The notes beneath the pieces are model-generated. The model was not told the DNA's origin. It did not search any database and saw only the letters and a program-made list of their open reading frames with translations. This document shows, piece by piece, positions 25,618 through 32,498 of a DNA stretch of 38,996 bases; the first letter of the stretch is position 1; each line of letters opens with the position of its first letter. The position numbers and the translations under genes were made by a program. The DNA comes from Oligoflexus sp. GTDB lineage: Bacteria > Bdellovibrionota_B > Oligoflexia > Oligoflexales > Oligoflexaceae. Where the stretch lies: the NCBI RefSeq assembly GCF_035712445.1, contig NZ_DASTAT010000077.1:1-38996 (forward strand). The letters run 5' to 3'.

Positions 25618-25955
25618 AACTCGGGCACACACTTTCGAAACTGACTCTATGCGTCGGCCTTTGTTCGGCTGTCACGGGCTATGGTCGCGGCGGCGAGACA
25701 GGGACCCTGGATAAGGAACCTGATGCCCCTGATCTGAGCACCACGCTGGAAGTGAGTCGGGCACCCCACCGTCCCTGGGCCCCTTACTATCTGGGTTACG
25801 ATCAGTTCCGCCGTCTCCGGGCGCGGCTCAGTCTTCAGCCTTTGGCGCCGATTCCCGGCTGGGATAAAAAGCGGGCCTGGCGTTATGAGGATCGCTATTT
25901 TTCGGAAGATAGCGAATTTGAAATACTGCCGCTCGTCACCGACCCCATCCGCTGA
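25614..25955 (+). CDS. Small exported protein of unknown function
   Basis: 113 residues. The N-terminus looks like a signal peptide (LTLCVGLCSAVTGYG). The mature chain is short, basic and rich in Pro, Arg and Trp (RAPHRPWAPYYLGYDQFRRL, APIPGWDKKRAW) with an acidic patch near the end. No family is recognised. It overlaps the regulator gene by ATGA and is closed by a terminator, so the two form one unit. Confidence 0.6.
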   Translation: MKLGHTLSKLTLCVGLCSAVTGYGRGGETGTLDKEPDAPDLSTTLEVSRAPHRPWAPYYLGYDQFRRLRARLSLQPLAPIPGWDKKRAWRYEDRYFSEDSEFEILPLVTDPIR

Positions 25956-25964
25956 TGAAAAAAC

Positions 25965-25990
25965 AGAGCCCACTCCGGGCTCTTTTTTTT
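25965..25990 (+). terminator. Intrinsic terminator
   Basis: Stem AGAGCCC (25965-25971) pairs with GGGCTCT (25977-25983) around a five-base loop, followed by a run of T to 25990. It ends the regulator/exported-protein unit and isolates paoABC. Confidence 0.88.
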
Positions 25991-26128
25991 ATCCTGGCCT
26001 TCCCCTTGCATTCCCCCTTTCGTTTCTCGTTTCCCATGGCAAAGCCTTCATTTCAACGTTCACGCCCGTGAAAATACCGTGAAGGAAAATGGGAACATGT
26101 CATCCTCTCTGCTGAAAGGAACTGTGGA

Positions 26129-26662
26129 ATGGAAAGACCTGCCACGGGTGACGGGACAAGGCCCTTGACCTCCCGAAAACCTGTATCACCCACCGCTTAT
26201 CCCATACATTTGACTTTGAACGGTGTGAAAACGCGCCTCCATGTGGAAGCCTGGACCTCGCTCCTTGAGGCTCTGCGGGAACAGCTCGGACTGACCGGAA
26301 CCAAGAAGGGCTGCGATCACGGTCAATGCGGAGCCTGCACGGTGCTGGTCAATGGACGGCGGGTGAATTCCTGCCTGACGCTGGCCGTTATGAAAGATGG
26401 ATCCGAGGTGACGACGATTGAAGGCCTCGCTCAAGGTGATGAACTGTCTCCGCTACAGAACGCCTTCATGGAAACGGATGCTTTTCAGTGCGGTTACTGT
26501 ACACCGGGACAAATCTGCTCCGCGATGGGGCTTTTGGCAGAAGGCAAGGCCACGACCCGTGATGAGATTCGGGAGCAGATGAGCGGGAACCTTTGCCGCT
26601 GCGGCGCTTATCCGAATATCCTGGCGGCTATCGAAAAAGTTGTGCAGGAGAGCCGCTCATGA
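26129..26662 (+). CDS. paoA: Aldehyde oxidase 2Fe-2S subunit, PaoA-type
   Basis: 177 residues. AAGGA lies eight bases before the ATG. Two [2Fe-2S] sites of the xanthine oxidase family are complete: GCDHGQCGAC with a fourth Cys (62, 67, 70, 82), then CGYC (121, 124) and CRC (156, 158). It passes electrons from the molybdenum centre to FAD. E. coli PaoA has a Tat leader; none is seen here, only a short polar N-terminus, so the complex is probably cytoplasmic. Its stop overlaps paoB. Confidence 0.9.
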   Translation: MERPATGDGTRPLTSRKPVSPTAYPIHLTLNGVKTRLHVEAWTSLLEALREQLGLTGTKKGCDHGQCGACTVLVNGRRVNSCLTLAVMKDGSEVTTIEGLAQGDELSPLQNAFMETDAFQCGYCTPGQICSAMGLLAEGKATTRDEIREQMSGNLCRCGAYPNILAAIEKVVQESRS

Positions 26663-27654
26663 TGCAATTCTCCTATCAAAGATCCCAGGATCTCCCCTCC
26701 GCCCTGTCCCATATCCGCAGCGCCCGCGATGCGAAATTCATCGGCGGTGGCACCAATCTTTTCGATCTGATCAAAGCCGATGTGATGCGTCCGGCTCAGG
26801 TTCTTGATATCAATCAGCTGCCCTTCCATGAGATCACGGATAATGACCAGGGTGGACTGCGCATCGGCGCTTTGGTCACCAACAGTGATGTGGCCTGGAA
26901 TCCCTTGATCACGGCGCGTTATCCACTGCTGGCCAAGGCTATTCTTGCCGGAGCTTCTCCGCAGCTGCGCAACATGGCAACGACGGGCGGCAATCTTCTG
27001 CAGCGGACCCGCTGCTATTATTTTTATGATAAAGCCACACCCTGCAACAAGCGTTCACCCGGCAGCGGCTGCGGGGCCATCGGCGGATTCAATCGTATTC
27101 ATGCGATCCTCGGTGCCAGCTCGTCCTGCATTGCAGTGCATCCGTCGGATATGTGCGTGGCCCTTGCCGCGCTGGATGCTGAAGTTCGGGTGGAATCCAT
27201 GGACGGCTCGCGGGTGATACCTTTTGCTGACTTTCATCGCCTGCCCGGGGACACGCCTGAGCGTGATCATAATCTGCGTGACGATGAACTGATCACGGCG
27301 GTGGATTTGCCCGCGGATGATTTTTCCCAGCACTTCACTTACATCAAAATCCGGGATCGGAGTTCCTATGCCTTTGCTCTTGTTTCTGTTGCGGCTGCGC
27401 TGCAGATGGATAACGGAATAATCAAAAAAGCCCGCCTGGCCTTGGGCGGCGTGGCTCATAAACCCTGGCGACGGCCCGAAGCCGAGGCTCTTTTGGAAAA
27501 CCAAAAGCCGGAACAGGCTGCATTCGAAGCCGCAGCCCAGGCGCTGTTGGAGGGCGCCAAAGGTCAGGGGCACAATAATTTTAAAATAGAACTGGCTCAT
27601 CGCGCTATTATCCGCGCATTGAGCGAAGCCGCAGGTATGGAGGTGACGGCATGA
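26659..27654 (+). CDS. paoB: Aldehyde oxidase FAD-binding subunit, PaoB-type
   Basis: 331 residues; the ATG at 26659 overlaps the paoA stop. The FAD_binding_5/CO_deh_flav_C build is present: FIGGGTNLFDLIK, RNMATTGGNLLQRTRC and a C-terminal domain with KIRDRSSYAFALVS. Four cysteines (119, 129, 138, 157) in the insert TRCYYFYDKATPC...GSGC...SSSC match the [4Fe-4S]-binding loop peculiar to PaoB/YagS-like subunits. It carries FAD and relays electrons from PaoA to the acceptor. Confidence 0.9.
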   Translation: MMQFSYQRSQDLPSALSHIRSARDAKFIGGGTNLFDLIKADVMRPAQVLDINQLPFHEITDNDQGGLRIGALVTNSDVAWNPLITARYPLLAKAILAGASPQLRNMATTGGNLLQRTRCYYFYDKATPCNKRSPGSGCGAIGGFNRIHAILGASSSCIAVHPSDMCVALAALDAEVRVESMDGSRVIPFADFHRLPGDTPERDHNLRDDELITAVDLPADDFSQHFTYIKIRDRSSYAFALVSVAAALQMDNGIIKKARLALGGVAHKPWRRPEAEALLENQKPEQAAFEAAAQALLEGAKGQGHNNFKIELAHRAIIRALSEAAGMEVTA

Positions 27655-29900
27655 ATGGAACACCCATGGGCCAGGCCCTGCCGCGCGTGGACGGGCCCTT
27701 GAAAGTGACCGGCGAAGCGCCTTATGCGGCGGATATCGTGGTGCCGAACCTTACGCATGGCTATGTGCTGTCAAGCGGGATTGCCAAGGGCTGGATTCGG
27801 TCGATGAACCTTGACCGTGCGCTTGAAGTGAAGGGCGTTCTGAAAATCTTCACGCATGATAATCGACCCAGGACAGCCTGGTTTGATCGCAACTACCGGG
27901 ATCAGGACAGTCCCGAAGGTTCACCGTTTCGACCTCTGGCCTCCGATCGCATTTTATTTGCCGGGCAGCCCATTGCGCTGATCGTGGCTGAGAGTTTGGA
28001 TGTCGGGCGTTATGCAGCTTCACTCATTGAAGTCGAATACGGTGTGGAACCGCCGCAGACATCCCTGGAAATGCAGCGTGAAAAGGCCTTTGAACCCGGC
28101 AAAGCCAAGTCGGGTTATGAGCCTCCTCCCGCGCGTGGGAACGCGGATGAAGCCTATACAGCCGCTCCTTTGAAAATCGAGGCGCATTACACGACGGCCA
28201 TTCAGCATCATAACCCGATGGAGATGCATGCCGCGACGGTGATCTGGGATGATAATGAGCGCCTGACCGTTTATGACAAGACGCAGAGTGTTCTGAACAG
28301 CCAGACCTATATCTGCAATGTGTTCAACTTGAAAAAGGACAAGGTCCGTGTGCTCTCGCCTTTCGTGGGCGGTGCTTTTGGATCGGGTCTGCGGCCTCAG
28401 TATCAATTGTTTTTGGCTGTGATGGCGACCCTGGAATTGAAGCGTTCGGTGCGTGTGGTCCTGTCGCGGCCCCAGATGTTCACCTTCGGGCATCGGCCCC
28501 GCTCGCTGCAGACGCTGCGCATGGCCACGAATGAAGAGGGCCAACTTCAATCGGTGATGCATGAGGCGATTTCGGAGACCTCACAGTTCGAAGACTATGC
28601 CGAGCAGATCGTCGCGTGGTCGGGATCGGGTTATGCCTGTGATAATGTGAAGCTTGATCATAAAATAGCCCGCTTGGACACCTATACGCCGCTCGACATG
28701 CGGGCACCCGGTGCGGCCAGTGGCGTCTTCGCCTTGGAAACGGCGATCGATGAAATGGCGTTCGCTGCGGGACTTGATCCTTTGGAATTCCGCCGCAGAA
28801 ATTATGCGGATAAGGATCATCTGCATGACAAGCCCTTTTCCAGCAAGGAACTCATGGCCTGCTATGAGCAGGGCGCCGCGCGTTTCGGTTGGGCCGGTCG
28901 TCCCCTGCAGCCGCGGTCCATGCGTGAAGGCCATCAGCTGATCGGTTGGGGCATGGCCACGGGACAATGGGAAGCCTATCAAAGACCGGCGAGCGCGCGG
29001 GCCATACTTTCGGCGGAAGGGCGCCTTATCGTGAGCAGCGCGACCGCGGATTTTGGAACGGGCACCTATACGATCATGAGCCAGATCGCAGCGGAAACCC
29101 TGGGGCTGCCGCTGGCGGATGTCGTCTTCAAGCTGGGTGATAGCGCTTTGCCACAGGCTCCTCTTTCGGGGGGATCCTTCACCGCATCTTCGGTGGGCTC
29201 GGCGGTGCTTCAGGTCTGTGAAAAAATCAAAAAGAAGGTTTTTGACCTCGCCCGTGGCCTGGAAGGTCTTCCGTTCCACAAAAAATCCCTGGATGATGTG
29301 GTCTTCGCCGATGGATTCATCCATTTGAAATCGAATCCGGCTCAGCTGATTTCGATTGCGAATATACTCCGCTATTCAGGAGTGGGGTCTTTGGATGAAG
29401 AGGCGAAGTCCATTCCGAATGTCGCGAAGCAGGAGCGCTATACCCGCGTCACCCACTCGGCAGCCTTTGTCGAGGTGCGGGTGGATGAGGATTTTGGAAC
29501 AGTGACCGTCAGTCGCGTGGTTTCCGCGGTCGCAGCCGGAAAAATCATCAATCCCCTGACCGCCCGCAGCCAGGTGATGGGCGGAGTCGTGTGGGGCATC
29601 AGCATGGCCCTTCAGGAGGAATCAGTTCTGGATCATAAGCTCGGACGTTTCATGAATCATGACCTCGCTGAGTATCACATCCCTGTGCAGGCTGATATTC
29701 ATGATATTGATGTGATCTTTGTGAAAGAAGAAGACAAAATTGTAAACCCGCTCGGCATCAAAGGCATCGGCGAGATCGGAATCGTCGGCGTGCCCGCGGC
29801 CATTGGCAATGCGATCTTTCATGCCACGGGGAAACGGCTCCGCGATCTACCGTTTACCCTGGATAAAGTCGGCTTTTCCAGCCTAAATGCCTTCTCCTAG
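27651..29900 (+). CDS. paoC: Aldehyde oxidase molybdopterin subunit, PaoC-type
   Basis: 749 residues; the start overlaps the paoB stop (ATGA). It has the molybdopterin-cytosine-dinucleotide enzyme fold: a small N-terminal domain (GEAPYAADIVVP), Mo-binding segments GGAFGSG, DMRAPGAASG (active-site Arg) and GSFTASSVGSA, and GIKGIGEIGIVG with the base Glu708. It oxidises aldehydes (aromatic in E. coli PaoABC) to acids. No XdhC/PaoD-type cofactor chaperone is beside it, so one must be encoded elsewhere. The shared promoter-like repeat begins right after its stop. Confidence 0.92.
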   Translation: MNGTPMGQALPRVDGPLKVTGEAPYAADIVVPNLTHGYVLSSGIAKGWIRSMNLDRALEVKGVLKIFTHDNRPRTAWFDRNYRDQDSPEGSPFRPLASDRILFAGQPIALIVAESLDVGRYAASLIEVEYGVEPPQTSLEMQREKAFEPGKAKSGYEPPPARGNADEAYTAAPLKIEAHYTTAIQHHNPMEMHAATVIWDDNERLTVYDKTQSVLNSQTYICNVFNLKKDKVRVLSPFVGGAFGSGLRPQYQLFLAVMATLELKRSVRVVLSRPQMFTFGHRPRSLQTLRMATNEEGQLQSVMHEAISETSQFEDYAEQIVAWSGSGYACDNVKLDHKIARLDTYTPLDMRAPGAASGVFALETAIDEMAFAAGLDPLEFRRRNYADKDHLHDKPFSSKELMACYEQGAARFGWAGRPLQPRSMREGHQLIGWGMATGQWEAYQRPASARAILSAEGRLIVSSATADFGTGTYTIMSQIAAETLGLPLADVVFKLGDSALPQAPLSGGSFTASSVGSAVLQVCEKIKKKVFDLARGLEGLPFHKKSLDDVVFADGFIHLKSNPAQLISIANILRYSGVGSLDEEAKSIPNVAKQERYTRVTHSAAFVEVRVDEDFGTVTVSRVVSAVAAGKIINPLTARSQVMGGVVWGISMALQEESVLDHKLGRFMNHDLAEYHIPVQADIHDIDVIFVKEEDKIVNPLGIKGIGEIGIVGVPAAIGNAIFHATGKRLRDLPFTLDKVGFSSLNAFS

Positions 29901-29974
29901 ATGATTAAACGATTGGATCAGATCGGGTGGACGGACTATGAAACGTCCCCCGGTTTCGGCTAGACTCCGCTCAG
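29901..29974 (+). promoter_or_regulatory. Conserved 74-bp upstream element, copy A
   Basis: Aligns without gaps to 35512-35585. The first 39 positions match at 35, the last 19 at 17 (ends TCGGCTAGACT then CG and TCAG), while the middle 16 match at only 6. The TGATT...GATCA dyad at its head could be an operator. TAGACT could be a -10 box. It ends 31 bases before the exported protease gene start (30006). Confidence 0.6.
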
Positions 29975-30005
29975 AATGAAGCCAATCCTGAAAGGAGCCC
30001 TGGGA

Positions 30006-30842
30006 ATGAAATCCGTCTGGCATTTTATGGTTATGCTGTTTTTCAGCTCCCCACTGATGGCCTCCATGATTCCACCGCGCGCTGTGCCTTATACGTTGAA
30101 TGAACGCCTGAGCAACGGGATGAATCGCAGTGATTTTGATGCGGTCCTGGATCAGATCGAAGTCGTCTATCGGCCTATTTTTGAGAGTCTGGGCGGCGAT
30201 TTATCTTTGGAGAGATTCTGGGACAGTTCGCGGGTGGATGCGCATTCCTCGCAGGTGCGGAACAACTGGATCATCCGTGTTTATGGGGGTGTCGCCCGGC
30301 ATCCGGCCATCACCCGGGATGGTCTGGCTTTGGTTGTTTGCCATGAGATTGGCCATCATCTCGCGGGTTTTCCCCAGGTCAGCTCATGGGCCGCGACGGA
30401 AGGGAACGCGGATTATTATGCGACGCAGACCTGTTTGAAAACGATCTGGGGGAATGCGGCGCCGGTGGATCTGGAGATTTCGGACAAAGCTGAGGCACGC
30501 TGCCAGGCAGCTTCCCCGTCGGGTCAGGCGTTCTGTGTGCGGGCGCTGCAGGCTTCTTATTCCGTAGCCTCTTTCCTCGCTGATCTGGAAGCGGTCAGTA
30601 TCAGCTGGGACCAGCCGGATCTGACGGAAGTCACGAGCACGAATTTAAGCTATCCGCCAGTTCAATGCCGCTTTGATACCCTGATCGCCGGGACCTTCTG
30701 TGATCGGCCGTCGTCGCACCTTGTGATTCCCTGGAATGAAAAAGAAATGGCTGCTGCCAGCTGCCATGCCCTGCAGAAGGATGAACGTGGACTGCGGCCA
30801 CGCTGCTGGTTTCGTTCGCGTCTGCCCCAGGATCAGAAGTAA
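30006..30842 (+). CDS. Exported zinc metalloprotease
   Basis: 278 residues. The ATG at 30006 (AGGAG nine bases upstream) is preferred to 29976 because a signal peptide starts there (cleavage near LMA-SM, residue 19). CHEIGHHLAG holds His113, Glu114 and His117. TEGNADYYA some 15 residues on gives a likely third ligand Glu132, in a gluzincin-like order. The rest has six or more cysteines and no known domain. It may be a secreted protease. Expression is probably set by the upstream repeat shared with the lipase gene. Its 3' end overlaps the convergent gene by ten bases. Confidence 0.75.
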   Translation: MKSVWHFMVMLFFSSPLMASMIPPRAVPYTLNERLSNGMNRSDFDAVLDQIEVVYRPIFESLGGDLSLERFWDSSRVDAHSSQVRNNWIIRVYGGVARHPAITRDGLALVVCHEIGHHLAGFPQVSSWAATEGNADYYATQTCLKTIWGNAAPVDLEISDKAEARCQAASPSGQAFCVRALQASYSVASFLADLEAVSISWDQPDLTEVTSTNLSYPPVQCRFDTLIAGTFCDRPSSHLVIPWNEKEMAAASCHALQKDERGLRPRCWFRSRLPQDQK

Positions 30843-31444
30843 AGATTCACTGAGTAGGTAGGATAGATAAGACTGGAGGGTACCGTGCTGTTTCCGAGGG
30901 GCTGGTGATCATCTTTCACGAAGTTGGCCCGAAACCCGATTCCTATGCCGACAACCATGGATTTTATGAAACCGGGCCTCCCTCCTGCGCGCTTTTTGGA
31001 ATCGGAAACAACGCGGACGGAAAAAAGAGTTTCGGTGGCGAGGAAATAATAGCTCGTGAGCCCGCCGCCATCCCAGGCCTTCCTATCCCACTCGGAAAGT
31101 CCAAGACGAATATTGGTCGTATAGCAGAGCAAGGTCGTGGAATTTTCTTCCATCCTGTCCTTAATAATGGGAGCTTCCAGACCCAAGGTGATGGCTTTTT
31201 GCGAGTTGGGGATACGGACCAGCGCGCCTGATGCAAGCTTGTCGACAACATGCTGATTGCCAAGGTGCACACCGATAAGACCGTATTTGCCATAGGCCAC
31301 CAGAATCTCCGTGAAGGCATAGGCTGCCTCCATCTGGCTCGATCCGATAGTGGCTTTGATTCGATCGCCCTCGCCGAACTCTTTCGCCTGAAGTTTGGTC
31401 GTCAGAGCGATGAAGAGCAACGGAATCCATATAATCTTCGACAT
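30833..31444 (-). CDS. Outer-membrane-like exported protein
   Basis: 203 residues from the ATG at 31444 (GAAGGAG upstream). A signal peptide (WIPLLFIALTTKLQA) is followed by a chain with alternating hydrophobic beta segments (YGLIGVHLG, YYFLATETLFSVRVV, VVGIGIGFRANFV) that ends in NLYF. A terminal Phe after aromatic residues is typical of outer-membrane beta-barrels recognised by BamA. The family is not identified. Confidence 0.6.
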   Translation of the reverse strand: MSKIIWIPLLFIALTTKLQAKEFGEGDRIKATIGSSQMEAAYAFTEILVAYGKYGLIGVHLGNQHVVDKLASGALVRIPNSQKAITLGLEAPIIKDRMEENSTTLLCYTTNIRLGLSEWDRKAWDGGGLTSYYFLATETLFSVRVVSDSKKRAGGRPGFIKSMVVGIGIGFRANFVKDDHQPLGNSTVPSSLIYPTYSVNLYF

Positions 31445-31704
31445 GAAGCAGGCTCCTTCAGGATTTGCAGGTGCATCTGCCTTCCATGAAGCAAGCCTCA
31501 TACCAGCCGAAGCGCGCTAAAAACCCCGACGATTCCTTGCTGGGGATCGTCCACAACGGAAGCAGCGTGAAAATTCCCGGCACCATAAACTTAAAGTTTA
31601 GATCGCGATACCCTAAACCCTTCGTTTACGTTCGCGGTTCGACGCGGCAGGGAAGGCTTGGAGTTCGGAAGAGGAATGGCGGTGGCCATAGCTGTCGGCA
31701 GGCT

Positions 31705-32400
31705 TCAAACGCTGTCGCGGAGTGGGGAGGAACCGATCCTGCCCCAATACTCCAGCACCAGTTTAATGACCCGCTCAAGCTCAGCGTCTTCCTTGGGCTT
31801 GACGATATAGGAATTGGCGCCTTTGGAATAAGATGAATTGATCGAGTCCTTTTCCGCGCTCGAAGAAAAGACGACCACGGGAATGTCGTTCCATCGGCTT
31901 TCTGATTTGATCCGGGCCAGGGTTGTCGCCCCGTCCATCATCGGCATGACCAGATCCAGCAGGATGAGATCGGGAAAGAGGTATCCGCTCACCCCTGGCT
32001 TGGCCTGGGAAAGGTGCATGATGAGTTCCAGCCCGTTATCGAAAAGAAGGACCTGAGCCCTTTCTCCTGCGAAACGGTGGATGAGATTCACGACCTTGTC
32101 GCGGAATATGGGGTCATCATCGGCGAAGAGTACATTCAGAGATTTGTTGAGCTCGGGGGGCGGCATTGATGGCAGCAGCGGCTTCAATTTGTTGATCAGA
32201 TCCCGCCGATTTTTAAGCCCACACTTGTCCAGGATATTGGCTATATGGACATTGAAAGTCGAGGGCGAGCAGCCCACCTTGGGCGCGAGCTGCTCGGATG
32301 TATCATGGGGATTGCGCAGCATTTCCCTTAAAACATCCGTTTGCTTGCTGGAAAGCCTGTGTTCGCTTGCGAATTTTAGGAGGGCCTCATTGTCGAGCAT
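31705..32400 (-). CDS. Response regulator with inverted order: LuxR-type HTH then REC
   Basis: 231 residues from the ATG at 32400 (AAAGG six bases upstream); a longer GTG frame to 32478 has no ribosome site. Residues 15-72 are a LuxR/GerE-like HTH (LSSKQTDVL, STFNVHIANIL). Residues 88-210 are a receiver domain with Asp94-96, phospho-Asp149 (LILLDLVMP), Ser179 and Lys201 (SYIVKP). The usual order is receiver first. Ninety-eight bases upstream lies the kinase gene, so it is the likely partner. Its targets may include the nearby hydrolases. Confidence 0.85.
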   Translation of the reverse strand: MLDNEALLKFASEHRLSSKQTDVLREMLRNPHDTSEQLAPKVGCSPSTFNVHIANILDKCGLKNRRDLINKLKPLLPSMPPPELNKSLNVLFADDDPIFRDKVVNLIHRFAGERAQVLLFDNGLELIMHLSQAKPGVSGYLFPDLILLDLVMPMMDGATTLARIKSESRWNDIPVVVFSSSAEKDSINSSYSKGANSYIVKPKEDAELERVIKLVLEYWGRIGSSPLRDSV

Positions 32401-32498
32401 GCTACGCCTTTGCTTCAAGATAGCCATTTTGAGGTGTTCGGTTTCCAGACGAAAAAGCTGAAGACCTCTTCGCAACACATTGATTTATTTGAATAAAT

